Origin: Bacteroidota bacterium
GTDB taxonomy: Bacteria > Bacteroidota > Bacteroidia > Chitinophagales > Saprospiraceae
Direction of reading: 5' to 3'
Assembly (NCBI GenBank): GCA_020160935.1
Contig: JAIUPL010000015.1
Span: 88,328-152,327 of the forward strand
DNA length: 64,000 nucleotides
Below are positions 31,101 to 39,261 of the stretch, piece after piece (position 1 is the first letter of the stretch; each line of letters starts with the position of its first letter). The notes under the pieces were generated by a model. The model made no database searches. It saw nothing but the letters and a program-made list of their open reading frames with translations, and was not told the DNA's origin. A program made the translations under genes and the position numbers.

Positions 31101-31492
31101 ATGACCGCAGCCGGGGTGTCGGCAATTACAAACCTTTCGGCAACGATACGATGACACTGAATGAATTGAAACACAATGCCTGGTTTTCTATTGCTCAGGC
31201 CGATATGAGCAATATCCGTTCGCTTACCCTGCGGCTCGGCAGCAGCGACGCGCGCAATACGTATTGTGGCGGTCGCATCGAATTGCATGCCGGCAAGCCG
31301 GCCGGCCCTCTGCTGGCAACCCTGAATGTGCAGCCAATGCCCGCTCAGCGTATGGTATTCCGTGAAGTGGACATGCCGCTGAGCGGCGCTGTTCCCGAGC
31401 AGCCGGTATCGCTTTATTTTGTTTTTAAAAATGAAGTGAATCAGGGGCAAGGGGTTGTGGGGGTAGATTGGGTGCGGTTTAATTTCCGGTAG
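28091..31492 (+). CDS. ThuA / sorbosone-dehydrogenase-like / PKD / cytochrome c multidomain lipoprotein
   Basis: Large envelope protein (1133 residues from ATG 28091) with a lipoprotein-type signal ending ALCGWFAC. Domains in order are: ThuA-like (about 25-255, GGYCGIHAASATEYTW), a glucose/sorbosone dehydrogenase propeller (about 270-690, MELDQLPDGKILFVERHGY), and PKD (about 705-800). Then come a mono-haem cytochrome c with CYSCH (872-876) and a C-terminal carbohydrate-binding-like beta domain (about 1000-1133). The order suggests a sugar oxidase passing electrons to its own haem. Co-translated with the upstream symporter. The longer frame start at 28046 lacks a signal peptide. Confidence 0.85.
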   Translation: MNRILQFSSLWALALCGWFACQAPVPPRILIFSKTSPHGYRHQSIEAGKNALVALCRQNGIWADTTEDSHLFNEKNLKRYAAVVFLSTNGEVLGPDEEAAFERYIQAGGGYCGIHAASATEYTWKWYGALVGAYFKDHPAFQDGYVQVERCNDPSTTHLHCSDWKWKDEWYNFRKYEPDLEVLLSIDENKYKGGTLPKGQYEPAHHPLAWQHQYDGGRAFYTSLGHADESYLDPAFLQHLLGGIRYAIGDHKPLNYNKARTLPRPDQTRFVKTVVADHLREPMELDQLPDGKILFVERHGYLNMFDPATAHLGVIAKLDVYSEMGDGLMGIAVDPEWPRTHHIFLYYSSKKDSMNQLSQFVFYDDSLHRNTEKVILTVPTNHVNGFHAAGSLAFGPDGYLYLSTGDNTSPFACDGFNPIDERPGRRAFDAQRSSGNTMDLRGKILRIRVHDDGSYSTPSDNLFAQNKQGRPEIYVMGCRNPFRISIDQRRNWLYWGDIGPDAGKTDTARGPMGHDEINQARRAGNYGWPYFNGDNQAYRYYDFEAQKPGARFDPQHPVNRSPNNTGAVDLPPAQPAFIWYPYGRNRDFPMLGEGGRNAMAGPTYYCDNYPEKTRFPDYYNGKTIIYDWMRNWLMAVTVDSAGQFYHLEPLADSIQMVRPMDMIVDRKTGSIWMLEYGKSWYSTNEDARLSRIDYVRGNRAPIARLEADQAAGAVPLTVRFHAKKTEDYDHDALTYEYSCANTWYKKTTRPDTLSWTFQQPGKYRVVLKVTDPHGTVSTDTVEILAGNSAPRVQFDLHRYNRSFYRPGDTLYYDILVQDPEDGALQAGIMPENVQTEADYLEKSLNPAKLPKKAEERSEQFARGKMLIASSDCYSCHAVDRQVNGPAFEAVAARYRSNPDFAVQIVYRKIIYGGSGNWGNHPMSAHPNIREEDAIEMARWIMALGDPPKPRQSLPLSGAYPLPTDKGTYLLQAAYRDRGAYSLPSLSHEAVLVLRPQVFQAELCDDRSRGVGNYKPFGNDTMTLNELKHNAWFSIAQADMSNIRSLTLRLGSSDARNTYCGGRIELHAGKPAGPLLATLNVQPMPAQRMVFREVDMPLSGAVPEQPVSLYFVFKNEVNQGQGVVGVDWVRFNFR

Positions 31493-31497
31493 GGTTA

Positions 31498-31679
31498 TTT
31501 CCCGCAGATTTGCGCAGATTTTCCCGCAGATCTCGCTGAGCGTAGAGTAGTTTCCCGCAGATCGCGCAGATTTTCCCGCAGATCGCGCAGAACGTAGAGT
31601 ACACTTAGAGTACACATTTTGATCGCTTTGAAAAAATAGGCATACTCTACGTTCTGCGAGATCTGCGGGAAACTACTCA
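31498..31679. repeat. CCGCAGAT-unit hairpin (family with 46690-46985)
   Basis: Repeated TTTCCCGCAGATCGCGCAG units and CGTAGAGTAGTTTCCCGC blocks on the left; CTACGTTCTGCGAGATCTGC in reverse on the right (31645-31679). The loop contains TCGCTTTGAA, also found in the loop of the 46690-46985 element. Confidence 0.8.
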
Positions 31680-31752
31680 AGCAAAAAAACACTCCAAGCC
31701 AATACCCTTATCATTAATAAATTTTTTGTTTTAAAAATAAAATTTTTGTTTT

Positions 31753-31760
31753 AAATTTGC
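31753..31760 (+). promoter_or_regulatory. -7 element upstream of parE
   Basis: TAAATTTG matches TAnnTTTG, with TTTG at 31725-31728 (24-nt spacer, slightly long). The leader includes a 13-codon ORF starting ATG 31784 (MRRFIQQSLDNNF). A second weaker -7-like TTACTTTG lies at 31835-31842, across the TTG start. Confidence 0.4.
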
Positions 31761-31839
31761 CCTCGTTACAAACCATCCGGATTTCATGCGGAGGTTTATC
31801 CAACAAAGTCTCGACAATAATTTTTAAAACTCCGTTACT

Positions 31840-33831
31840 TTGGGCGCAAATTACAGAACAGCGAAGCAAGCAAAGGCCGCCAAACCGTCTGCCAAAGACA
31901 CCAAACCGGCCGCCAAAAACCCAGCACAAGTTATGCAAGAGGTGAGTTATTCCGAAGACGATATTAAGTCGCTCGACTGGCGCGAACACATCCGCCTGCG
32001 CCCGGGCATGTATATAGGCAAACTCGGCGACGGCAGCAGCCCCGACGACGGTATTTACGTCCTCATCAAGGAGGTACTCGACAACTGTATCGACGAATTC
32101 GCCATGGGCTACGGCAAGGTGATCGATATCAGCATCAACGAAGCCGGCGTGACTGTGCGCGACTTCGGACGCGGTATTCCGCTCGGAAAAGTGGTAGATG
32201 TCGTTTCCAAAATCAACACTGGCGCCAAATACGACAGCAAGGCCTTCAAAAAATCAGTGGGCCTGAACGGGGTCGGTACCAAAGCCGTGAATGCGCTGTC
32301 GGAGCATTTCCGCGTCACCGCTTTCCGCGACGGACAATGCAAAAGCGCCGAATTTCAGTTTGGAAACCTCAAAAAGGAGAGCAAACTGGAAAGCACCAAG
32401 GAAGAAAACGGCACCCTCGTCTTTTTTAAACCCGACAACGGGCTGTTCCGCAATTTTCGCTGGGTGTATGAATACGTCGAGCAACAACTCTGGAACTACG
32501 CCTACCTGAATGCGGGCCTGAAAATTCAGTTCAACGGCAAGTCGTTTATTTCCAAAAACGGCCTGCTCGACCTGCTGGAGAAAAAAACAGGCGCCGAAAG
32601 CGTCCGCTACCCCATCATTCACCTCAAAGGCGACGATGTGGAAATCGCGCTGACGCATGGCGAGCATTACGGCGAACAATACTACTCTTTCGTCAACGGA
32701 CAAAATACCACGCAGGGCGGCACGCACCTCAATGCCTTCCGGGAAGCGCTGGTGAAAGTGGTGCGCACGCACTTCAAAAAGGAATTCGACGCCAAGGACA
32801 TCCGCGAAAGCGTCATTGCCGCCGTAGCCGTTCGCGTCGAAGAACCCGTGTTTGAGAGCCAGACCAAAACCCGCCTTGGCTCAGAACGCATCGCGCCCGA
32901 CGGGCCAGCCATGCGCACCTGGATGAACGATTTTCTGAGCAAAGCCCTCGACGATTACCTGCACCGCCACCCCGACACGGCCAAGGAAATGCTGAAACGC
33001 ATACAGCAGTCGGAACGCGAGCGCAAGGATATTGCCGATGTAAAAAAACTGGCCAACCAGCGCGCCAAAGCAGCCAATATCCACAACAAAAAACTGCGCG
33101 ACTGCCGTTATCACCTCAATGAAAAAGGGCAGGAAGACCAGCGCCTGAACAGCACGATTTTTATCACCGAGGGCGACTCGGCCAGCGGTTCGATCACCAA
33201 AGCCCGCGATGTGAATTCACAGGCTGTGTTCAGTCTGCGTGGCAAGCCGCTGAACTGCTACGGGCTGACCAAAAAAATCGTGTACCAAAACGAGGAGTTC
33301 AACCTGCTGCAACACGCACTGAACATTGAGGACTCGATGGACGACCTGCGCTACAACCGCGTGGTGATCGCCACCGATGCCGACGTGGATGGCATGCATA
33401 TCCGACTGCTGCTGCTTACGTTTTTCCTGCAATTTTTCCCCGACCTGGTGCGCAACGGCCACCTGTATATCCTGGATACGCCCCTGTTTCGGGTGCGCGA
33501 CAAACAACAGACGTTTTACTGTTATTCAGAAGCGGAGAAGCAGGCGGCGGTACAAAAACTGCGCGGCAAACCGGAAATTACCCGATTCAAAGGTCTGGGT
33601 GAAATCAGTCCGAATGAGTTTGCCGACTTTATTGGCAACAATATTCGCCTCGATCCGGTGCTGCTGCCGGAAGATACCAACCTCGACCACGTGTTGAGTT
33701 ACTACATGGGCAAAAACACGCCGGAACGCCAGGATTTTATCATTGAAAACCTGCGCGTGGAAATCGATGTGATCGATACGCCGGAGGAGGAAGCGCAGAT
33801 TGAGCCGGAGGCGGCGGCCCAGGAAGTATAG
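31840..33831 (+). CDS. parE: DNA topoisomerase IV subunit B (ParE / GyrB family)
   Basis: ATPase subunit of a type IIA topoisomerase. [28 protein letters not shown] and [14 protein letters not shown] form the GHKL ATP site. ITEGDSASG and ATDADVDG form the TOPRIM metal site. At about 660 residues it fits the short Bacteroidota ParE group rather than a long GyrB. The start is uncertain: TTG 31840 gives a Lys/Ala-rich 31-residue leader with normal codon use, while ATG 31933 gives [19 protein letters not shown], close to relatives. The partner ParC is not in the window. Confidence 0.92.
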   Translation: MGANYRTAKQAKAAKPSAKDTKPAAKNPAQVMQEVSYSEDDIKSLDWREHIRLRPGMYIGKLGDGSSPDDGIYVLIKEVLDNCIDEFAMGYGKVIDISINEAGVTVRDFGRGIPLGKVVDVVSKINTGAKYDSKAFKKSVGLNGVGTKAVNALSEHFRVTAFRDGQCKSAEFQFGNLKKESKLESTKEENGTLVFFKPDNGLFRNFRWVYEYVEQQLWNYAYLNAGLKIQFNGKSFISKNGLLDLLEKKTGAESVRYPIIHLKGDDVEIALTHGEHYGEQYYSFVNGQNTTQGGTHLNAFREALVKVVRTHFKKEFDAKDIRESVIAAVAVRVEEPVFESQTKTRLGSERIAPDGPAMRTWMNDFLSKALDDYLHRHPDTAKEMLKRIQQSERERKDIADVKKLANQRAKAANIHNKKLRDCRYHLNEKGQEDQRLNSTIFITEGDSASGSITKARDVNSQAVFSLRGKPLNCYGLTKKIVYQNEEFNLLQHALNIEDSMDDLRYNRVVIATDADVDGMHIRLLLLTFFLQFFPDLVRNGHLYILDTPLFRVRDKQQTFYCYSEAEKQAAVQKLRGKPEITRFKGLGEISPNEFADFIGNNIRLDPVLLPEDTNLDHVLSYYMGKNTPERQDFIIENLRVEIDVIDTPEEEAQIEPEAAAQEV

Positions 33832-33933
33832 GCTAAGAGCGTGTTGAGATGTTCCTTGTAACGGGATTGAAAAACGAATGGTAAGAACCAATCTTAATGG
33901 CCAAAGTTGCAAGATATGCCAAGTGCTGTTCAG

Positions 33934-34050
33934 GCGGTGGTATGGACTTTAGTCCGTCGGGACAGCGCCATTTATGGCGCTCACAATAACCATCATACTT
34001 TAAGCGCCTTAAAAGGCACTGTCCCGACGGACTAAAGTCCATACCACCGC
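33934..34050. repeat. REP-like perfect palindrome, 32-bp arms
   Basis: Left arm 33934-33965 and right arm 34019-34050 are perfect reverse complements (outer GCGGTGGTATGGACTTTAGT, inner CCGTCGGGACAG). A nested CGCCATTTATGGCG hairpin lies in the loop. Unlike other arrays here it has no tandem units. The rest of 33832-34281 shows no gene. Confidence 0.88.
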
Positions 34051-34281
34051 TCCTTTTACGCTTGGCTATTGTTGTATTGGCGCCAAATCCAAAGGTGGGA
34101 TACATAGTCAATTTATTTTTTATTTGACCACGAACGTCACAAGGGGCATAGCCAAATAAGTTCTTGATTCCAAAAATCGGGACGACTCATCAAAAACGGC
34201 CGCCCGGAATACCCGGGTCGGCCGTACAATTAAAAAGCCCTGTTTCTTATTTTCTCGCATCTCACCTCTCGCATCTCACCT

Positions 34282-34644
34282 CTACTCCGGCTGTCCGTTC
34301 TGAATCCAGCAGTATATTTTCTGAATGCTGGCTGTAGGCAGTTTGGAAGCGCCTTCCGGCATGGATTTATAGCCTGCCTGATGCTCCATGGAACCCAGGA
34401 AACGATCGTTTGCACTCTCAGCCTTTACGCCCGCATAGGAACTCAGGTTGATGCCAGCCTCCCGCGTAGCGGCGTCGTGGCAATCTGAAATCGCGCAACT
34501 GGCGTTCATAATTGCTTTAATATCATTGGTGTAGGTGGGAGTCAGGCCAGTACAATCGTAAGTAGTCGTCGATTCTTTTTGGCACATCGAAAGGGTAAGC
34601 GTCGCGCATGCCAGCAGGAGGCCGGCCATCACATTTTTGAGCAT
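34282..34644 (-). CDS. Small lipoprotein with cytochrome c-like CX4CH motif
   Basis: From ATG 34644: lipoprotein signal MLKNVMAGLLLACATLTLSMC, then 100 residues with IMNASCAISDCHDAAT. The Cys-x4-Cys-His pattern is that of the atypical haem-binding cytochrome c domains found in many Planctomycete and Bacteroidota envelope proteins. The C-terminus GASKLPTASIQKIYCWIQNG resembles the final helix of these domains. No neighbouring redox gene is apparent. Confidence 0.72.
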   Translation of the reverse strand: MLKNVMAGLLLACATLTLSMCQKESTTTYDCTGLTPTYTNDIKAIMNASCAISDCHDAATREAGINLSSYAGVKAESANDRFLGSMEHQAGYKSMPEGASKLPTASIQKIYCWIQNGQPE

Positions 34645-34701
34645 GGTACAGTAAGCGTTTTGGTGTGAATGAATCCTTTGAAGCAATACTGTACCAGTAC
34701 G

Positions 34702-34734
34702 AAAAAAAATACCCGGAAGTTGCGTCCGGGTATT
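34702..34734 (-). terminator. Rho-independent terminator after the 34779-35549 lipoprotein
   Basis: Perfect 9-bp stem AATACCCGG/CCGGGTATT with a 9-nt loop, followed on the minus strand by eight T residues. Confidence 0.85.
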
Positions 34735-34778
34735 TGAATATTAGCAAATTGGCTAATATTGGCGTAAGCAGATTGTTT

Positions 34779-35549
34779 TTACTTCATTTTTATGGTGCAT
34801 TCCAGTTTGCCGTGGTCTTTCATGACTTCCGTCAGCGGGAACTTGGCGTGCACGTCGTTGCCATCTTTTGCATAGCCATCCGTAGAAACACGTTTTACTT
34901 TTTTGGGCAGGTGAAACTTCAATTCATAGGTTCGGTTGCGCATCATCATTTTCACCATAGGGTTATCGGAATCCTCAAACATTTCACCCATCAGTTCTGC
35001 GCCGTCGTTTTCTTCGCTTTCTATGGTGCGTTGGAAGGTTTTTCCTTTCCATTGCATTACCGGCGTACCGCCCAGCATTTGTTGAATGTTTCCGATAGCA
35101 GGAAAGTCGAGCACCTTGCTTTTTTTGATAACCGAATCCTTTTGTATTTCCTCAATTGCCGTCAGTGTCTGCCAGAAATGATGCAGGCTATCGAGGTGGC
35201 TGAAAGGATACTGAAAACGAAATTTGATACCTTTCTCCATTTTCATGTAAATCTCCAGCGTTTGTACGACATCCTGGTATGGCAGCATTTTCTGGATGGA
35301 ATCGGGCAGGTTGCGCAGGTAAATGGTGGTATCTGTCGGGCGGGGTGGTAGCCCCAACGCCATCAGCGAATCGTTGGATTTTTTCTGAGCCGCCTGGATC
35401 ATATTGGCCATCGGGCCGGAGCCCATCGTGACGGTGAGTTCGTAGCGCCCCGACTGATCTTTGTTGAGCCAGAGTTCTTCCAGGATGTCAAAACAGCCAC
35501 TCAGGAGCAGTGGCGCAAGCAGGAGCAGAAATTTTGCAAAGGTTTTCAT
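34779..35549 (-). CDS. Lipoprotein of unknown function
   Basis: A 256-residue protein with a clear lipobox (FLLLLAPLLLSGC). The mature protein alternates charged helical stretches with a GSGPMANMIQ segment and a C-terminal beta region (TYELKFHLPKKVKRVS). I do not recognise the family. It ends at a strong terminator. A possible small membrane protein ORF lies directly upstream on the same strand. Confidence 0.75.
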   Translation of the reverse strand: MKTFAKFLLLLAPLLLSGCFDILEELWLNKDQSGRYELTVTMGSGPMANMIQAAQKKSNDSLMALGLPPRPTDTTIYLRNLPDSIQKMLPYQDVVQTLEIYMKMEKGIKFRFQYPFSHLDSLHHFWQTLTAIEEIQKDSVIKKSKVLDFPAIGNIQQMLGGTPVMQWKGKTFQRTIESEENDGAELMGEMFEDSDNPMVKMMMRNRTYELKFHLPKKVKRVSTDGYAKDGNDVHAKFPLTEVMKDHGKLECTIKMK

Positions 35550-35580
35550 GTGGAGTGGTATTTGGTTGAAAATGAAATAT

Positions 35581-35697
35581 TTACTGGTCTCTATCCTTAT
35601 TTTTCCTGTAAAAATAGGCGATGATCACCACCAGGATGCTACCGATGGTGAGAAAAGAATAGAAAATGAGTCCGGGGGTGGGGGTAATGGGTTCCAT
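35581..35697 (-). CDS. Possible 38-residue single-pass membrane protein
   Basis: ATG at 35697 to TAA at 35581-35583. A short N-terminus MEPITPTPGLIF leads into a hydrophobic helix (SFLTIGSILVVIIAYFY) and a charged tail RKNKDRDQ. The hydrophobic helix with a positive flank argues for a real small membrane protein. It lies 31 nt upstream of the lipoprotein gene, same strand. Supported only by composition. Confidence 0.45.
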   Translation of the reverse strand: MEPITPTPGLIFYSFLTIGSILVVIIAYFYRKNKDRDQ

Positions 35698-35867
35698 CGT
35701 TTTGTTATCCGTTATTGGTTATCGGTTATCAGGGGGTGTACATCTGGCATCTATGGTGAGTATCACATAGTCGGCACTCGCCTTGAAATCTGCGAGCAGG
35801 TTGTATATCTGGCATTTATGGAGAGTGTCCAAAATAGTATGTCAAGCCAAATTTTGTAACATTTTTT

Positions 35868-36002
35868 GCAGCCAATTGCCGCAATGCCGCCTTGTCGTCC
35901 TGACGGGAACTGTCCACTCTACGATGGGAAATTTGCTGTTACCCACCGTAGAGTGGACAGTTCCCGTCAGGACGACAAGGCTGCAGGGTGGCAATTGGCT
36001 GC
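35868..36002. repeat. Long palindrome, 34-bp perfect core arms
   Basis: Perfect arms 35890-35923 and 35947-35980 (outer CCTTGTCGTCCTGACGGGAA, inner CTGTCCACTCTACG), extended imperfectly to 35868 and 36002 by GCAGCCAATTGCC/GGCAATTGGCTGC. The inner part again contains CTCTACG. The gap 35698-36180 holds no other supported feature except ATCTGGCATCTATGG-like degenerate repeats near 35738-35820. Confidence 0.88.
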
Positions 36003-36119
36003 GGAAAAAATTGCTGAATGGCGGAGTCGCTCAATACCTTCATCACTCAATCGCAGCCTCCATACACTTTATCACTCACGCTCCATCTAAGAGAAAAAAG
36101 CCAAAAATTCCACCTAAAA

Positions 36120-36183
36120 GCCAAGCGCAACGCACACCAAAACACAAAAACACCAAAACACCAAAACACTCAAAACACACTCA
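36120..36183. repeat. CAAAACAC-unit array at the end of lysS
   Basis: ACCAAAACACCAAAACACTC-type units in one orientation. The lysS TGA stop is the first unit on the minus strand (TGAGTGTGTTTTGAGTG). Confidence 0.75.
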
Positions 36184-37719
36184 CTCCTTCGTTTCCGGGC
36201 GCATTTGCGGGAAAAACAGCACTTCCTGAATACTCGCCTGACCCGTGAACAGCATCGTCAGTCGGTCGATACCGAAACCGATACCTGCCGTGGGTGGCAT
36301 GCCGTATTCGAGTGCGCGCAGAAAATCCTCGTCCATGGCCATAGCCTCCTCATCGCCGCGTTCGGCCAGGCGCAATTGCTCTTCAAAGCGTTCGCGCTGA
36401 TCGATCGGGTCGTTGAGTTCGGAGTAGGCATTGGCCACTTCCTTGCCGTTGACAAACAATTCAAAGCGCTCGACGAGCCCCGGTTTGCTGCGGTGTTTTT
36501 TGGTCAGCGGCGACATCTCCACCGGATAATCGATCAGGAAGGTCGGCTGGATGAGATTGGCCTCTACTTTTTCACCAAAAATTTCGTCAATCAGTTTGGC
36601 CTTGCCCATTGTGGCGTCGATGTCGATGTGTTCCTTTTTGCAGTAGGCACGCAGTTCGGCCTCGTCGGCCGTCTCCACGTTCAGGCCGGTGTATTCCTGG
36701 ATGGCATCGAACATCGTCAGGCGGCGATACGGGCCTGCAAATTCGATGGTACGATCGCCCACCTGCACTGTAGAGCCGCCTTCCGAGTGGATGGCACGCG
36801 CCACACGTTCGAGCATTTGTTCGGTCACTTCCATCATCCAGTTGTAGTCCTTGTAGGCAACATAGAATTCCAGGGCTGTAAATTCCGGGTTGTGCGTGCG
36901 GTCCATGCCCTCGTTGCGGAACATTTTGGCAAACTCGTACACCCCGTCAAAACCCGCCACAATCAGGCGTTTCAGGTACAATTCGTTGGCAATACGCAGG
37001 TACAGGGTCATATCCAGCGTGTTGTGGTGCGTTTTGAACGGACGCGCCGCTGCGCCGCCATGAATCGGTTGCAGAATGGGCGTTTCCACTTCCAGCAGGC
37101 CCAGGTCGTCGAGGTAGGCCCGCATGGTTTTGATGAGTTTGGTGCGCTTAATGAAAATTTCCCGGAATTCGGTGTTCACCGTCAGGTCCACATACCGCAT
37201 GCGGTAGCGCTGTTCGGGGTCGGTAAAGGCATCGTAAATATTGCCTTCCGCATCTTTTTTCACCACTGGCAGCGGGCGCAGGGATTTCGACAGGAACTTG
37301 AAATCCTGCACATGCACGCTCACCTCGCCGGTTTTGGTACGGAACGCATAGCCCCTCACACCGACGTAATCGCCCAGATCAAGCAGTTTTTTGATGACGG
37401 TATCGAACATCGGCGAGTTTTCGTCGCCGCCATTGATTTCTTCCTTGCGCAGGTACAACTGGATACGGCCCGTTTGATCCTGCAGGTTCATAAACATGGC
37501 TTTTCCAGCCTCCCGGGAAGCCATGATACGGCCAGCCAGGGCAATTTGCTGATAATTGAGGCGGTTTTTGGTACCGTCTTCGAGTACTTCTTCCTGGTAA
37601 TTGGCCACGATATCGGCCGCAAAAGCCGTTACTTCAAACAGTTCGGCAGGATATGGGTCGATGCCCAGTTCACGAAGTTTTTGCAGCGATTCGCGACGCA
37701 GGAGTTCTTGCTCAGTCAT
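36181..37719 (-). CDS. lysS: Lysyl-tRNA synthetase (class II)
   Basis: Charges tRNA-Lys. The 512-residue protein has an N-terminal OB-fold anticodon-binding domain (about 60-150, [20 protein letters not shown]). The class II catalytic domain has motif 1 ([19 protein letters not shown]), motif 2 ([19 protein letters not shown]) and motif 3 ([19 protein letters not shown]). A predicted -7 element lies at 37811-37818 with TTATCAGTTATCTG units (37725-37755) in the leader. Confidence 0.97.
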   Translation of the reverse strand: MTEQELLRRESLQKLRELGIDPYPAELFEVTAFAADIVANYQEEVLEDGTKNRLNYQQIALAGRIMASREAGKAMFMNLQDQTGRIQLYLRKEEINGGDENSPMFDTVIKKLLDLGDYVGVRGYAFRTKTGEVSVHVQDFKFLSKSLRPLPVVKKDAEGNIYDAFTDPEQRYRMRYVDLTVNTEFREIFIKRTKLIKTMRAYLDDLGLLEVETPILQPIHGGAAARPFKTHHNTLDMTLYLRIANELYLKRLIVAGFDGVYEFAKMFRNEGMDRTHNPEFTALEFYVAYKDYNWMMEVTEQMLERVARAIHSEGGSTVQVGDRTIEFAGPYRRLTMFDAIQEYTGLNVETADEAELRAYCKKEHIDIDATMGKAKLIDEIFGEKVEANLIQPTFLIDYPVEMSPLTKKHRSKPGLVERFELFVNGKEVANAYSELNDPIDQRERFEEQLRLAERGDEEAMAMDEDFLRALEYGMPPTAGIGFGIDRLTMLFTGQASIQEVLFFPQMRPETKE

Positions 37720-37810
37720 TTATTTGTTATCAGTTATCTGTTATCAGTTATCCGGGTGTTTTGTTTCGGCATAAGGATAGCAGGCGCGGTATGTTGTTAA
37801 AAAAGAAGCG

Positions 37811-37818
37811 CAAAAGTA
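37811..37818 (-). promoter_or_regulatory. -7 element for lysS
   Basis: Minus-strand TACTTTTG matches TAnnTTTG, about 92 nt upstream of the lysS ATG. No -33 TTTG is seen at the right distance. Confidence 0.4.
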
Positions 37819-37933
37819 CGGCGAAGTATGAAGATGTGGGTTTGAAAAATGAACAGGTGATTAATTTATTGATGCCTGGCCGCTACCCAACCCGACGCCC
37901 TTACCCACAAATGCCACACGAACGCATGAGCAT

Positions 37934-37957
37934 GAGACAAGGCGTGCCTTGTCTCTA
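37934..37957. repeat. Small palindrome at the S41 peptidase stop
   Basis: GAGACAAGGC-GT-GCCTTGTCTC, a 10-bp perfect stem. The peptidase stop (minus-strand TAG, 37955-37957) opens the repeat (TAGAGACAAGGC). A stem this strong could also stop transcription, but there is no T tract. Confidence 0.75.
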
Positions 37958-38995
37958 CAGTTTCATCCATTTTCTGGCGTATTCCACCCACGTGCTCTCC
38001 TGCCCTTCCGGTTGGATGTCCGGTTGCAGCCCCACATTGTCGATGCCGCGACCGTCGGCCACGCGATTCGAACGCATCATAGGAAGCCAGAGTTCCCAAT
38101 CGCGGCAAGGCCCAACGGCGACGCTCAGATTGCCATAATCGGCGACGCCGGCTGTTTGGGAGCCCATGATGGTTACTTTTTTGCTTTGGCGTGCCCAGAG
38201 TACCAGGTTTTCGGTGCTGCTGGCGCTGAATTTATTTACCAGTACTACCACTTTGTGCGGGTTGGGTAGCGGCACATTAGTGCGTTCACGGCGGGCATCC
38301 ATGGTGCCGATAAAAGTACCCGGGTGTTTTTTCATCTCAGCGGCAATGGATTTGAGGTATTTCCTGTTTTTTTTATTGGTTTCTTTTTTTCCGGCCATGT
38401 CGAGCAGAAACTGAGCATTGTCTTCAGATGCCCAGTACTGGCGGCCATCGGTCACAACTGCTTGCGTTACGAGGTATGGCTTGATAGAAGCCCAGGTATT
38501 GTCGCTGCCGCCGCCGTTGTTGCGGCAGTCGATGATGAAAAATGGTTTGGAACGCAGGATGGCATCGTTGGCGCGCAACATGCTGTCCACCAATGTTTTG
38601 TATACATTCGACATGGAAGGCAAGGTGAGCAGCATGGTCTGGCTGTCGAGTTCGGTACAGGCAAATGGCGGCAAGGTTTCCGTGACCATCTGGGAAGAGC
38701 CGTAAGGCCGCATACTGATATGCCCATCCTTGAACCAGCGCAACCAACTGTATAACACGCGTCGGCAGGCCGTGTCGGAGGTGCTGGCGGCTGCCTTTAT
38801 ACGAAAAGAATCGGTGTGCGCCTGGTAGGAAGCGCGTGTTTCGGTGGTTACTTTATCACGAAAACCTGCGTAGTTGTGTTCTACTTTATTGATCGTAAAA
38901 TCGAGGTTTTTGGTGCAGGAGCATCGCTGGGCGGAGAGGCCGGCGCAGAAGAAAATGGCGGCTGTGCAGAGGAGGAGTTGGCGAATTTCGGGCAT
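37955..38995 (-). CDS. S41 family peptidase (C-terminal processing protease-like), secreted
   Basis: From ATG 38995 the protein has a signal peptide (MPEIRQLLLCTAAIFFCAGLSAQ) and about 346 residues. The S41 core is visible: FFIIDCRNNGGGSDNTW, then VVVLVNKFSASSTENLVLWA with the catalytic Ser in the SASST segment, and a C-terminal GIDNVGLQPDIQPEG. A PDZ domain is not evident. It probably cleaves exported peptides or proteins. The frame extends 30 codons upstream without a plausible signal. Confidence 0.85.
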   Translation of the reverse strand: MPEIRQLLLCTAAIFFCAGLSAQRCSCTKNLDFTINKVEHNYAGFRDKVTTETRASYQAHTDSFRIKAAASTSDTACRRVLYSWLRWFKDGHISMRPYGSSQMVTETLPPFACTELDSQTMLLTLPSMSNVYKTLVDSMLRANDAILRSKPFFIIDCRNNGGGSDNTWASIKPYLVTQAVVTDGRQYWASEDNAQFLLDMAGKKETNKKNRKYLKSIAAEMKKHPGTFIGTMDARRERTNVPLPNPHKVVVLVNKFSASSTENLVLWARQSKKVTIMGSQTAGVADYGNLSVAVGPCRDWELWLPMMRSNRVADGRGIDNVGLQPDIQPEGQESTWVEYARKWMKL

Positions 38996-39070
38996 GAGGA
39001 AGGTAAAGTTGGTGAATGAAAAACGCGGGTATTTGTTTGGAAACCACAAGAATGTAGGTGGTATTTTTTT

Positions 39071-39219
39071 AACCACAACGGGCACAAAGGTTTACACGAA
39101 GGACACAAGGCGTAGCGTACACCTTGTTACGCTTGATGTTCGTGTTAAAATAATCCAGTGTCGGCTTGTCTACTCTACGCTTTGTGTCCTTCGTGTAAAC
39201 CTTTGTGTCCGTTGTGGTA
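39071..39219. repeat. Hairpin with about 52-bp arms (AACCACAACGG...)
   Basis: Left arm 39071-39122 and right arm 39168-39219 are reverse complements with few mismatches. The inner ends carry CGTAGCGTACAC and GTCTACTCTACG. A degenerate half copy of the outer sequence (GACCACGAACGTCACAAGG) occurs near 34128. The adjacent sequence (38996-39261) holds no gene. Confidence 0.88.
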
Positions 39220-39261
39220 AAATTATATTGTTTCAATACATCAACGAAACAGAGTCGATGC

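Noticed and set aside
33833..34111. 92-residue minus-strand open frame after parE
   Set aside because: It runs through the REP-like palindrome and has no protein-like features.
36205..37800. 531-residue plus-strand open frame opposite lysS
   Set aside because: It lies fully antisense to a well-supported lysyl-tRNA synthetase and is rich in His/Phe/Val as expected for a reversed coding strand.
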